Origin: Imbricaverruca yamaguchii
Taxonomy: Eukaryota > Arthropoda > Thecostraca > Neoverrucidae
DNA: 64,000 nt
Reading direction: 5' to 3'
Assembly: GCA_034440575.1 (NCBI GenBank)
Contig: JAOTOL010001640.1
Location: 2,147,501 to 2,211,500, forward strand
The number at the start of each line of letters is the position of its first letter. Position 1 is the first letter of the stretch. This document shows positions 31,376-42,184 of the stretch, piece after piece. A program made the position numbers and the translations under genes. The notes beneath the pieces were generated by a model, which was not told the origin of the DNA, searched no databases, and worked only from the letters and a program-made list of their open reading frames with translations.

Positions 31376-33015
31376 CACAGAATATACATGACCCCACCCC
31401 ACCCTTCTTCTAGTTCAACATATAGCTAGCTAGCTCTCGAAAAAAACCTAACATATTTACACTACACATTATGTCTGTAAAGAAGGAGATAATGCTCTGA
31501 ACATGATACCTTCGAAAGTGGAATGCAACATCTGAATGGTCACGCGAACCCGACCGACCACCGGCTGCAGCCGACTCACGTTTGACGGTGCCGTCGTCGT
31601 CGCCGGACGCCACCAGCCGGTCCGTAAGTGGCAGCACGCAGTAGACGCCGCTGGCGTGGGCGGCCGGCACGCGCCGCTTCAGCGCGCCCGTCTCCATGCT
31701 GTAGATGCGCAGCGCGCCGTCCGCCCAGCCGGAGAACAGCAGGCCGCCGTCGCCGGAGAACTCGAAGCTGCGGCACGTCGACTGGCAGGCGGGCAGCGTC
31801 AGCGCCAGGTCGCTCCGCTCGGCCGAGTAGTTGTGTCTGCGGACGCGGTGGTGGTCATCGGTTTTACGACACGTCGACACTGGGGCGGGGATGGCCGAGT
31901 GGTTAAGGTGTCGGGCTATGGGTACCAAAGGTCCCGGGTCCACACTAGCGCCGCTCGGGACATTTCCCAATTCCGCGGCCCACCGGCGAAACAGTGTGGG
32001 CGGCGCCATTAGCCGTGAATGTGCCATAAAGTGCGTCGTGAACCACACAATAAACAAACGAACAAACGACACATCGACAGTTCAGTCATGTAGCGTCGCC
32101 AATCTCTCACGCCGACTGGTCGCGGGCAAAGAGTAGCGACAGGTGAGACTCGAACCCACAGTCTTTCGATTGGGAGACGAGCAGCTTGCCCCTAGACTAC
32201 TCGTCCCCTGTCTGCGGACGTTAGCGGAGTCGTCACCGCTGCACACTGAAGCTGCTGGACAGCAGCTGGTTGGCTCTCCCGACAGCAGGGTCTGAAGGTG
32301 ATCACAGTACAGCTCGGATACTCAGGATATGCAGTGACTTCTTGTCGGTCCTTATTCTAAAATTATAAAGTGAGCATTCAGCCCCCCAAATACACATGTA
32401 TCATATCTAAAACCATTAGATGAAGCAATAAAAACCATAATAATGATTAGATGGGAACAATTCCAAAATAGCTGGAGAAAATATTTGCATGTCAGGTACC
32501 GTGATAAGGGCTGCATATTGCAACCAATGCAAGCCATGTTCTGGGCTTACAGATGCACGAACTGCATCATGGTTACACACCAACAAAACGATATTTTCAA
32601 TGTGCATAGACAAGACTACAAAATTCAAAGCCAAGCTGAGACCAAGACTATCTAGCGAAACAGACAGAAATACGGTCATTGCATAAATACATGATGCTAG
32701 CCGATGACAACAGATCAAATCCCACATCAATCACAACACACAGGGTCCCAACCCTTACACTGCAATTTTTCCGTCGACTGTTGCAACAACGAGCCGATCG
32801 GCTTGAGGATGAAACTTGATGGCCAGAACATCGCAGTTGTGCTTGATATCCGGCGGTGCTGTGCGGCGAGGTGGCTTGTTGCTGTAACCCCATATTTCCT
32901 CTGGCTTAGCAGCCTCTTCTTCCTCCTCTTCTGAGTCAGAGCTGTCAGAGGAGTCCACAGGAGCCCCCGGCTCCTTCACTAGTTCAGTGTCGTCAAGCTT
33001 CCGCTTACTGCTCAT
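26750..33015 (-). CDS. WDR55: WDR55, nucleolar WD40-repeat protein, complete
   Basis: WDR55 is a seven-bladed WD40 protein needed for rRNA processing and large-subunit ribosome assembly. Six coding exons on the minus strand (33015-32759, 31836-31580, 30465-30305, 29561-29436, 28837-28743, 27056-26750) give 400 residues against 383 in human. Residues 1-50 are acidic (SSDSSDSEEEEEE), followed by WD repeats with landmarks CDVLAIKFHPQADRLVVATV, SFEFSGDGG, SGDDDGTVKLWDYR, LVASSGEGTV, INAMVAATDSLVVMGYDDG, PVEALALSRDG and LASCSHDQLVRFWDIGYL. The tail is basic and ends in a short Asp-rich segment. All phases agree. The ATG is preceded two bases upstream by an acceptor (TTCTGTTTCAG), so a non-coding first exon must lie upstream. 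Acceptors of exons 2 and 6 carry SINE insertions. Confidence 0.95.
27051..27254 (+). mobile_element. SINE family A inserted across the WDR55 exon 6 acceptor
   Basis: A full-length copy: GGTGGCCGAGTGGTTAAGG (A-box), GGGTTCGACACTAGC (B-box), the shared body and an AATAAACAAACAAA tail. The 13-bp target-site duplication CACGCCCTGCCGG is at 27051-27063 and 27242-27254. In gene orientation this duplication reads CCGGCAG/GGCGTG, which is the exon 6 splice acceptor. Confidence 0.93.
27255..27940. other. WDR55 intron 5, nothing further recognised
   Basis: Single-copy-looking intron sequence. No exon or family repeat is seen. Confidence 0.4.
27945..28262. repeat. 42-bp minisatellite (about 8 units) in WDR55 intron 5
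   Basis: Units of ACCCCGGGGCCGACAGACCA plus CATATCGACACTCACGGACC. In gene orientation each unit contains GTCC/GTGAGTGTCG, a good 5' splice-site motif with the same GTGAGT as the exon 5 donor at 28742, although the neighbouring bases do not match that exon. Confidence 0.92.
28530..28697 (-). mobile_element. SINE family B
   Basis: Minus-strand copy with the GGGACGAGTAGTCTAGGGGT head, GTTCGAGTCTCACCTGTCGC and the ACCAATGACAAACCAACCAA tail. It lies in WDR55 intron 5, about 45 bases after the exon 5 donor. Confidence 0.92.
28743..28837 (-). CDS. WDR55: WDR55 exon 5
   Basis: Acceptor CTTTGCCCAG and donor CG/GTGAGT; 31 codons plus two bases: VNVFKGHPSAINAMVAATDS through MGYDDGQI. It forms the WD blade equivalent to the DCMVPVTESLLCTGSTDG segment of human WDR55. 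Confidence 0.93.
29436..29561 (-). CDS. WDR55: WDR55 exon 4
   Basis: Acceptor TTTGTCCACAG and donor CAT/GTGAGC; 42 codons in phase 0: CDMYEAPLTCMTFIKEQKKL, then AVGMASDQGKVPIFKW. It matches the LTSVTLMK.GKKVACGSSEG blade of human WDR55. Confidence 0.93.
30305..30465 (-). CDS. WDR55: WDR55 exon 3
   Basis: Acceptor CGACCGACAG and donor CAG/GTCAGT; two bases plus 53 codons. WDYRKKTEAMSV, CEDYISDLICDDSQRWLVAS and SGEGTVTSFSLRAHKVHTQ match the WDQR...EEYIADM...LLTASGDG stretch of the human protein. Confidence 0.94.
30500..30595. repeat. 12-bp GATGGTGGAGAC repeat upstream of WDR55 exon 3
   Basis: Imperfect tandem copies of GATGGTGGAGAC. In gene orientation they read CACCATCGTCTC, a pyrimidine-rich run just upstream of the exon 3 acceptor. 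Confidence 0.7.
31287..31371. repeat. (AT)n microsatellite, about 85 bp
   Basis: Uninterrupted AT alternation in WDR55 intron 2. No nearby gene signal. Confidence 0.97.
31580..31836 (-). CDS. WDR55: WDR55 exon 2
   Basis: Acceptor CGCGTCCGCAG and donor AAAC/GTGAGT. One base completes Val, then HNYSAERSDLALTLPACQ, SFEFSGDGGLLFSGWADGAL, AHASGVYCVLPLTDRLVASG and DDDGTVK. It contains two WD blades. The acceptor lies in the target-site duplication of a SINE. Confidence 0.95.
31834..32220 (-). mobile_element. SINE B at the WDR55 exon 2 acceptor, itself split by a SINE A
   Basis: The outer SINE B (minus strand, 31846-31880 and 32067-32208) is bounded by the 12-bp duplication TGTCTGCGGACG at 31834-31845 and 32209-32220. 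In gene orientation the duplication contains GTCCGCAG/ACA, the exon 2 acceptor. A full SINE A in plus orientation (about 31884-32066) sits inside it, bounded by ACGACACGTCGACA and ACGACACATCGACA. The insertion order is therefore SINE B first, SINE A second. Confidence 0.92.
32223..32754. other. WDR55 intron 1 (coding), nothing recognised
   Basis: Intron between coding exons 1 and 2, with no repeat family recognised. Confidence 0.4.
32759..33015 (-). CDS. WDR55: WDR55 exon 1 (coding)
   Basis: It starts with the ATG at 33015 (MSSKRKLDDTELVKEPG), continues with an acidic run and the first WD blade (HNCDVLAIKFHPQADRLVVA) and ends at IAV, donor GCAGT/GTAAGG. The acceptor CAG lies two bases before the ATG, implying a spliced 5' UTR. 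Confidence 0.95.
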
Positions 33016-33507
33016 GGCTGAAACAGAAGTTCATGGAATGATGAGTGTGGTTGCTCTCATGAATAAAATAAAATGCTATTGATTCTCATGAACAATAAAC
33101 ACTTCTTTATATGATAGTCAAGCAATAGGACTCTGGTTAATAAAGCCACCCCAGCAAAAACTACGATTAATTTCTTTAAAAATATTCTCCATATTCACAC
33201 TATTCATTTAGTCATTATCAAAGATGAAAATCACACATCTTCTCACATACTTGGATACCAGGGAAGGAGTAGGGGCATATATTTATAATACCCAGGATCT
33301 GCTTATGTGCATGTACCATATACATACAAGTACTAGCTTGCCTATTGGACAATGACTAAACAGCACTCCATAAAGTGTGATGTCATCATTTTACATCCAG
33401 GTGAATGTGGGATGCATCAACTATGGAGAGCTCAACATAATTATGTCTAAAAAATAAGAGCATAAGCTTAAGCAATGAGGCCTCAGGAGATAATTGTACA
33501 TGGAGGG

Positions 33508-34755
33508 AAGCAATTTTGCAACCTGAAACGTTCTTCAGTTGGCAAACAAAATAACACCAAAAATGGTTTCAAGTTGGATGCTGCTGAATAAAAATAATGC
33601 AAAACAGTAAATTGATCTAACCTAACTCAGCCTAACCTACTAGCAGATACTAAAGCCACTGGCCACTGTCATTAGTGACCCACTGAATAAAATGACCTTT
33701 GAATCTCAAGCAGCCATCATGTTAAAACATGTCAAGGACTTTGGAACATTTCCAAAAAGTAATGGAGATATTCACTGGTAGATCAAAGGAGAGCAAGATG
33801 GTTGTTGTCTCCTGCCCTACCCTGCCCTCCCCCCACATAAAAAAGGCCAAGTTGTGTTCAAATGTAGTAAAGTTGTATTTCCTGAAAATATTTTTTTTTA
33901 AAGAGATTTTTTGGAACTGGGACAACTGAACTGTTTGACTGTTCAAACTCATGATTTTTTCTCAGATTTCTTCACCATCCCCTGAAGCAAGACCTGCTGA
34001 GTTAAAAGCAGGAATGATCTAAAATGACATCTTAGTCCCATCTAGCACCTATGGGAAAATATCACTTTGTGACTTCAGGTGTTTCATGAATGCCTGTAAT
34101 TGTTTTCCAATGCAATATTTATGAACATGAGAACTAAGACACTAAGACAATGTGACCTCTTATTTCCTCTGCAAATGTTTGTTTTTAAGTTGGCAAGCAA
34201 AATAACACCAAAGAAGGTGCAAAGTCCAAAGCATTCCAATTCTAAAGATTTTTTCAAAGCAAGTATCAATCAATCAATAAAAATATCAATGACAAAGTGA
34301 AAAAGTGATGATAGAAACTTCATCAAATAGGTTGTTCAATGGTATTCATAGCCATGAATTAAACAGACCTAATCTGCCAACAAAAGTTTGACACAATGCC
34401 TGTGTTGAAAATTTGGATGAACAGAACCTAGTATTTTGGTATTTGTGGCTTCACATAACCAAACAAAACTGAGTGAATTATCTTAATTCCTTTTCCTAGT
34501 GCAATGCTTTTGAATGTGGTTACCACAATATGACCACTTATTTCCTCTGAAAGTGCATACTTTTCAGTTGGCATGAAAATAAACACCAAAAATGAAGGTA
34601 AGTTTTCAGTTTAAGGTAATTTCTTATTTATTTTAAGTTCCTTTTTTGATGCAATGTTTATGAATGCACAGATCATGTGACTACCTGGTTCCTCTGCAAA
34701 TGCATATTCAATTGGCAAGCAAAATAACACCAAAACATGGCTTGGACCTGCACAA
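33508..34755. repeat. AT-rich dispersed repeat, four partial copies
   Basis: Phrases of the form CAGTTGGCAAGCAAAATAAC followed by ACCAAAA occur near 33536, 34186, 34564 and 34709. The last three are preceded by TGCAATATTTATGAA-like and TTTCCTCTGCAAATGCATA-like sequence, so about 100 bp is shared. Related copies lie near 60.54 and 61.40 kb, in the other CpG-poor domain. Confidence 0.75.
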
Positions 34756-35073
34756 TATAGCATAAAAAGTAATGTTCAAAACAAATAAAAAATTATAAAG
34801 TCATAAAGTCATAAAGTGTTAAGGCTTAATAAGGGCCACAAGGGCCCATCTGGGTCAAGCCTGTCTAGAAGATATTAGAAAGTACATGTTCACACCTATC
34901 AATTCCAAACCCATGCAATCCCTCCACCTGTGCCACCACAGCCAATCTCATCAGTATGACATCGCAAAGGAAGTTGCCAAATCCACTGCTAGGTACACCC
35001 CATATAGTACAACATAATACTAGCATAATGTTATACCCTATCTAGCTAGTGAAAATACTCAATATCCCATGCA

Positions 35074-37955
35074 TCACAAGTTAGAATTCAAAAACAACAT
35101 TTTCCTGTCTAAAAAATTATCCACCCTACTTTTAAAGACATTCAATGAGGGACTCCCCACTGCATCAGCAGGCAGCCTATTCCATTGGTCAACAACCCTT
35201 TGACTGAAGACCTGTTGTCGTTTAACTGTCCTGCACCTCATTTTGTCTAACCTGAATTGATGACCCCTATGGGATACTCTAAACTGCAGAGCATCATTCA
35301 AATTGACCTGATCTAGCCCTCTAACAATTTTGTACATTTCAATCATGTCTCCCCTTAATCTCCTATACTTGAGTGAGTACATATCTAATGCATTAAGCCT
35401 TTCTCCATATTCTAAGTTACTTAATCCACTGACGAGTCTAGTGGCTTTGCGCTGGACTCTTTCTAACATATCTATATCCTTTTCTAGGTAGGGGCTCCAT
35501 GCTTGTACAGAGTACTCCAAGTGGGGCCGCACATATGCTGAGTACAGCTTTTTCATGACTTCCCTGCTCTTATATTTCACACTTCTATTAATGAGTCCCA
35601 GCATTCTGAGTGCCCTATTTCTAGCTGAGATACATTGTTTTTCTGCTTTAAGGTCTTTTGAGACCAACACACCTAAGTCCCTTTCCTCTTCAATAACATC
35701 CAGTTCCCTCCCTCCCATTTTATAACTGAATGTCTCGCCTGCAGACCCTATATGCATAACCTTACACTTATCATAGTTGAAAGTCATCTGCCATTGATCA
35801 GCCCACTCTTTTAGGTCGTCCAAATCTAGTTGAATATTACTAGATTGATCTCTGCTGTTAGCCACTCCTACCAGCTTGATGTCATCAGCAAATTTGAACA
35901 CTCTATTCCTCAGCCCTACTTCAATGTTGTTCACAAAGATGATAAAGAGGAGGGGCCCTAGAACAGAGCCCTGTGGCACTCCACTCAGAACATCTTTCCA
36001 ACCAGATTTACATCCATTCAATACTACCCTTTGTTTCCTTCCCTGCAACCATGCTTCAATCCAATGTAGAACTTTTCCTACAATCCCATGTTGTTGTAAT
36101 TGATGAATTAACCTTCCATGTGGAACTTTATCAAAAGCTTTGCTAAAGTCCAAGTACACAACATCCATCCTGCTTTCATTGTCTACTTCTTTGGTAACAT
36201 ACTCAATGAACTCCAATAGGTTAGTTAAACAAGACCTTTGAGATCGAAATCCATGTTGAGTATCCCTTAAAAGGTTGTGCCTATCAAGATGAATCTGAAC
36301 ATTCTGTTTAACCAGCTTTTCTAGTACTTTGCAAACTAATGAGGTCAAACTGACTGGCCTGTAGTTTCCTACACTCTTCCTATTTCCCTTTTTGAAAATT
36401 GGTACTACACTTGCATTTCTCCAATCTTCAGGTACTTCTGAATACTCCATAGATCGCCTGAAAATGATACCTAGGGGAGTTGCTAAAGCTTTAGCACACT
36501 CTACTAAGATCCTAGCATATATTTCATCTGGTCCGGAAGCTTTATTAGGTTTTATATTCTGCAACTGCTTCTCTACGGCTTCTGTAGTTATTGTAAGATC
36601 CTCCAGCATATCACCTGCCATGGCATGGCCTACAGATGTTCCTATTGTACCAGAATTATCTTTAGTGAAGACGGATGAGAATTGCTTGCTTAGGGATTCC
36701 ACAATGTCGCAATCATCAACCACTATTTCCCCATCTACCTCCAGTGGTCCTACACTACACTTTTAGCCTTAAATTTATAGAAGCTAAAGAATCTCTTAGC
36801 ATTACCTGCTGAACATTCTCGAGCAAAGTTGATTTCAGCAAGTCTTTTAGATGCTCTAACACACCTCCTAACTTTATTTCTAGCTATTCTATATGATTCT
36901 AGGTTTAACCCCGAGTTAGTATCTTTTAGTTTCTTGAATGCTTGTTTCTTTGAGTCCAGTAATTGCTTAACTTCCCTAGTCAGCCACGAAGGGTGCTTAA
37001 CCCTGTTTGATCTAATTTGCCTACTGGGAATGAACCTATCCTGACCCTGAAATAGCTTATCTTTTATCATTGTCCACATTTCATAAGCATCTAAGCCATT
37101 CAATATGACTTCCCAATTAATTTCACTGAGGAAGCTCCTGAACTCACTGTAATTCCCTTTTGCAAAATTTGGAATCAATGTTCTGTTGGTTGCTACCCTT
37201 CCAACATATAATGAGAAGCGTATAATGTTGTGATCACTATTACCAAAGGTCTCTCCTACGTTAACATTTTGCACAAAATTTTCCTCATTAGTAAGCACTA
37301 GATCTAATATTTTATTTTCCCTTGTAGGCTCGTGTATCATTTGAAAGAAGAAATTGTCTTCAAAACAAGCCATGAAACATCTTTCTGATTTGCTTACACC
37401 TATTGTTTTGTTTCCCAATCCTGCTATGTTGAAATCCCCCAACAAAATAGTTCTCTCCTGTACTCTCCTACTTATCTCTTCCTGCATCAGCCTGTCAGTG
37501 TTTTCATTCTGGTCTGGAGGTCTATAGAATGCCCCAATCCTAAATTTTGTTCCATTCTTCAGAATTATATCTAACCACAAAGATTCTACTCCTGCACTAT
37601 GTACACCATCCTCTATGGAATGACATTTCATTACTTGCCTAACATACAATAGAATGCCACCTCCTATCCTTGCCTCTCTTTGATAGGCATGCATGTTGTA
37701 GCCTGTCAATTCAAATTCTTGCAAGTTGTCTCCAAACATGCTTTCGTTAACCCATGCTTCTGTTATGCACACCAAATCTAGCTGTTCAGACAACATATAT
37801 GCATGCAGTTCCCCAATTTTGTTCCTAACACTTCTGGCATTGACATAAAAACATGATAAATTATTCCTTCCATTGCTTGCTATGCTTCTCTCTTTATCAG
37901 CTACATCCCCCCATGTCCTGCCTAGTTTCCCTGTTTCCTGTTGAGAGCCTCCTCA
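35074..37955 (-). pseudogene. LINE ORF2: endonuclease plus reverse transcriptase, one frameshift
   Basis: The endonuclease part (down to 36750) shows FYVNARSVRNK, CITEAWVNE, GGGILLYVRQ, GAFYRPP, GDFNIAG and SDHNIIRF. The reverse transcriptase part (36723-35074, 549 aa) shows NYRPVSLTS, YLDFSKAFDKVPHG, SGVPQGSVLGPLLF, FADDIKLVG with the catalytic FADD, and the C-terminal FKSRVDNFLD. A duplication of five bases (TGTAG) just before VGPLEVDGE shifts the frame between the parts. The frame is open upstream past the first Met at 37796 and overlaps the end of ORF1. Confidence 0.92.
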
Positions 37956-38544
37956 TACCTATTGCTGAGCAATTCCACTCCTCTCTTGCTCAGATGTAAT
38001 CCATCTAAAGCAAACATCTCCGTCCTCCCCCAAAACTCCCCCACAAATCCAAGAACTGCACCCCAAGCTCCTTACAAATCTTGGCCACCCTGGTATTGAG
38101 CCCAATGGCCCTCGAATACCACTCCATGCTTGCATGGACCATAGGGAGGATGGATGTCACCACTCCTCTTTTCCTACTTCCTGCTAAACTACCTATCAAA
38201 GCCCTATAGGCTTTCATTGTTTCCTCTGTATTATTTTTTCCTACATCGTTCACTCCAACCTGCACAATTACCGTTGCACCCTCTCCACTTCCCCTCATTA
38301 CTCCCTCCAGCCTATCCCTAACATCTTTCACCTGCGCTCCCGGGTAGCAAACACGCATCCGTCTGCTGGGGTTCTTACTACAAAATGTTCGATCCATGTA
38401 CCGAACCCTGGAATCCCCTACGACTAAAACCTCTCTCTCTCCATCTCTATCTTCAGCCATCTGGTCATCCCCACCTCCGTCCCTCTCATCATTACCTTCC
38501 CTCTCCTCCAGTGCCTCAAACCTATTTTTAATTGGGACGCCCAT
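37922..38544 (-). pseudogene. LINE ORF1: SGNH esterase-like protein, one frameshift
   Basis: From the in-frame Met at 38544 (MGVPIKNRFEALEE) the protein has a charged linker and then an SGNH hydrolase-like domain: VVGDSRVRYMD (block I Ser), CYPGAQVKD, VQVGVNDVG (block III Asn) and, after a one-base shift near 38030, DGLHLSKRG (block V Asp and His). The stop is TAG at 37924-37922. Esterase domains are known in ORF1 of CR1 and relatives. The natural ORF1 start is probably lost by 5' truncation. Confidence 0.82.
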
Positions 38545-38746
38545 GTCCACCTTCCTTAGCGCCAGTCGGGTGCTATTATGTAACATAATCCAGCATAACC
38601 TAAGAACCTTCCATGTAGGAAAACAATTTTTGAATGGAAAATTTGTGAGCTTAATTATCTGAAGATGTTTCAACTTGCTTTGACAATTTCGCAAAGGGAA
38701 ATAATATATCTTCTAAGAAGAAAATCCTAGCTTAACCTAATCTTAC

Positions 38747-40242
38747 CAAACTTAACCACGTTCTTTGGTTCGTGGAGATAAAGCACGTATAAAACTCGTC
38801 CTCCGGATATCTTAAAACGTAACAATACTTCCAAACCTATCCATCTTGTTGCTTGATGGAGGCAAAATGTGCATAAAGCCCATCCCGTGAACACACTAAT
38901 GCACAATAATACTGGAATTTGATAGTACAAGGGCCTTAATGCACATCCGAAAACAACCTGCACACAGAAGGTGCGCCAATAAAGGTATCCTGGTGCGCCA
39001 CTTACACGTGTTGACGGTTGCACAAGGTTTATATTAATTCATTTGTGACTGAACGTAAAGAGAGCTGGAATAATGACGTCAAGTAGCTGTTCGTCAACTT
39101 TCCTTCGAAGGCTCAGAGGCAATCCATGTCATCTGGTGTGGAGCTTCGTATCCTTTTGGTGGGAAGTGGGCCCTTGTCTTGCCTTAATACTTGCATATTT
39201 GCCTTGACCTCACTAACTTCTTTCTCTTTTAACATAAGACCCTAAGACTTTGGCGAATCCATGAAGGTGTGGGAAAAGGAGCCATGCCACTTTTGTCAAC
39301 ATTATGATACTAAATATCATCGAGGCTATTTAAGACAATATTCATGTCATAAAATGTTTTATATTTCGAGAATATGGTATTTCAGCATATGATATCGGTG
39401 AACATCGGGGCAGAGGGGTCATCTATCCCCCTCCCCAAGAGGAAAATTTCAGCAAATATTTTGCACTGAAATAACATCTTCTCTACCATATCAAAATAAA
39501 TAGCGTCTCAAGCTGTCTCAACGGATATTAGAGCTGTTCAAACACGATGAGATTTTGAAGTCGAATATTTCTTTTCAATTTTGCAGCCAGGCCTCAGGAT
39601 CATCCCCTGCCGTAAGGTATGGTCCAAAATGAATGGTCTCCACGAACCAAATTAGCAAGGATCGTTGCCTTCATGCATTGCGCCCCACCAGCTTCTTCAC
39701 CTATGCATCTCATTGGGGATCTAGAGGACGAATCGGGACTCATAAATGCGGTCCCCCTGATCTGACAACGATGCCTCCTGGTTAGAGAATAGCAACACCC
39801 TGATTATGATAATGTACAGTTGTACAGTTTGGAAGTGAAATCCCTTCCTTCGAATTTTAAATTCAAAGCTACACTTCATTAAGGGCCGAGTGAGTCACAT
39901 CACCAATATTGCAGGGGAAGCGCCCCTTGGAAAGTCTCAGTGCACAAATAACAAGCATGCGGTGGCGCGGACAGGAATTATTGTCTGTGAATAACTACCG
40001 CGGCATCCGATTGAAATTTAAATTATGATCAGTTATCGCGAGCTCCAAAGGAATCGCACGAACATTTATAGTTAGCAAATAATTTAAGTGTCAAAACCCA
40101 ACCCTCATTCCGGAGGTTTCAATGACCCATCCAAAACTGATGCGGAAGTTCGTAAGGCTGAAGCAAGAGCGAATACAGGGGAGGGGACGAAGAGCTATTG
40201 GGCGCGAATGTGCCGGTGGACCGGCTGGCATTCCCCGCCTCA
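38747..40242. promoter_or_regulatory. Probable WDR55 promoter side, no element recognised
   Basis: CpG-containing sequence resumes at the inferred donor (exon end 38747, minus strand). The WDR55 start site should lie within the next few hundred bases. No TATA box or other clear motif was found, and the remainder holds nothing I recognise. Confidence 0.35.
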
Positions 40243-41053
40243 TTAACCCGCGCCGTCTTTTCGGTCAAATCCTCACACCCCGTCTCGGGGGGGGGGGGCG
40301 GTTGAAGACCCCCTCTAAAATCCAAACTAAGCGTCGCACGAAAACGAAAGAGGTGTCACCGGAAAGCGCTCGACGAGTGGGATCCGGGTCCACCCTCCAA
40401 AACAATTTCCAAAAAAAGTGACGTCACCAGGGCGCTAGATTTTCACTTTTGACGACTTACAGCATGTTTATTCTCTGGGGAGTTCATTTTGGGGATATAT
40501 GAAAAAACGTATTTCGAACGAGAAAAGTACAGCGAAATCGACCAGGGCTATCATTTTTTTTGGCCCCCAAAAATATATTTTTAATTCAAAATTTTGAGTT
40601 TTCAAGTGTTCTTTAATTTTCCTTTTCCAATGGGTAGAGCAGACCGAGAAATGTTGTTGGAAGTCAACTTGCCCTAATAAAAAATGCTTACTTTAGCCAG
40701 AATCCTCTATTTGAACTGCAATTTGACAAATTTATATGTAGTCAAAAACGAAAAAAAATTCCACTCGTACGTTTTGTTGAATCCGTAAAGATAACCAAAC
40801 GCTGAAAGTTTCATTAAAATACCTGTATCCGTTAAAGCGTGACGACTGGTCAAACTTTTTTGGGAGGTGACCTTACTTGACCTCGACTAACTCGTTGACC
40901 CTATATGACCTAACTTGAAAATTTCGGAACAGCATGCCAAATTGATGTGGGAAAAGGTATGCCAAATTTGGGCGCGCTGCCGCGCCTCGTTCGTCTACTA
41001 TCCGCGAAAAGCCTGAGGGGGGCGGTTGAAGACCCCCAGAGCCCCGGGGTTAA
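40243..41053. mobile_element. TTAA-flanked MITE, copy 3
   Basis: Same family as 13.05 and 14.35 kb, flanked by TTAA at 40243-40246 and 41050-41053. It starts CCCGCGCCGTCTTTTCGGTC and ends AGAGCCCCGGGG. The interior carries the cluster GGAGGTGACCTTACTTGACC through TATATGACC. Confidence 0.87.
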
Positions 41054-42184
41054 AGCAAAACACTTCTGGCTGATACGGATTTTTGAACAAAATTTTCTTG
41101 AAAACAAACGGTGATTCCTACCTCCTCTATCCAAGGGAGAAAGCACACCAAGGGCATGAACCCCCCATAGAATGGTGACACCCTGCTGACTGGAAAAACC
41201 GCCTCTCCAGGCATGCTTAAATGGGCGGGCACAACAACTCAAATACACCACTTGTATCTTACTTGTCCAAGTCACTGAGGGCAAACGCAATCGCGACATG
41301 CGAGACATTGTATTGCGCACGTTAGAGGCAGTCAGCAGTCGGAGTTGACTAGCACTCCACGGTGACAAAGTCACTTGCAGTAGCACGGAACACAGCCAAG
41401 TACATTCGGTTTCGGTGAGAACTGACATGTAGGCAGACGTAGAAAGCGCGAAGTACAAACACATATTCATGTCGCTGTCCTGGACATTTGCTTTCGTATT
41501 TTCGCACACCGTAAACTATTGAACACAACTGATCCTAGTCGGAGACAGGGACGAAATACTTCTAAAACTGTTATCTCCATAAGGGAAATGCAAGAGTTCA
41601 CCGAGTCCGTGCGCTTACGCACAATATCTCATGTTCGTTTGAAGGAATTCATGAATTGCATAAACACCATGCCATCCCCACCTGGGTACAAGACGACCTG
41701 GTATGTGCTATGCAGCATTGCGGAACAAATCAGGCAGTTCCAGTACCAACGCACTATCCGGGGCTGGGGGGGGGGTGAAGTTATCGACAGTCAGCCCCTT
41801 CCTACACTGTCGTCCACACCCCAGGTCTCTCCCACTGCGACAGTCCCAGGCTACTGATGGCAAGTGATGTAGGTACACATTGATCAACACGGCCAGCACG
41901 GAGTTTCACTTGGACCGGATCCAGCCGACACCTTCATCAGCCAGCTCACATTGAGGCTGAGTTCCTGTACGACCATCAGCCCACGCTCAGTCCTCGAGCA
42001 CCGGCTCGCACACTGGGGAGGAAAGCTGCACTCCGGCCACCCGGGAGCCGCTGGACAACGGCCAATACGACGGCAAACTGGTCTCTGGGAGTACCAGCTT
42101 ATTGGTCCATATCTGACGTGAGAAATTACTGCGCAGCTTCATCACCGAGACATCACCACCAGCGACTGGCCAGCTGCATGCCGG
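41054..42184. other. Intergenic DNA between WDR55 and CNOT11
   Basis: No exon was recognised. A 199-aa minus-strand frame (40910-41509) overlaps the MITE and matches nothing I know. Confidence 0.4.

Larger units (their letters stand above)
34793..38575 (-). mobile_element. CR1-type non-LTR retrotransposon, nearly intact, 5'-truncated
   Basis: Reading on the minus strand: a partial ORF1 with an esterase-like domain, an overlapping ORF2 with AP endonuclease and reverse transcriptase, a short 3' UTR, and a tail of three 8-bp repeats (ATAAAGTC on the plus strand, 34797-34820). Such short tandem tails, instead of poly-A, are typical of CR1/L2-clade LINEs. Only two small lesions interrupt the frames (one base near 38.03 kb in ORF1, a 5-bp duplication near 36.76 kb in ORF2), so the insertion is young. 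It lies antisense to nothing: it is co-oriented with WDR55 inside its first intron. Confidence 0.92.
33020..38745. other. CpG-poor AT-rich domain: 5' UTR intron of WDR55
   Basis: From just upstream of the WDR55 ATG to about 38.75 kb, CpG is rare and TpG and CpA are common, in contrast to the DNA on both sides. A good donor on the minus strand (TTTG/GTAAGA, exon end at 38747) marks the far edge, where CpG-containing sequence resumes. I infer that the domain is the first intron. It contains a LINE and several copies of a short AT-rich repeat. Confidence 0.65.

Noticed and set aside
40910..41509. 199-aa minus-strand frame
   Set aside because: It begins inside MITE copy 3 and has no family resemblance.
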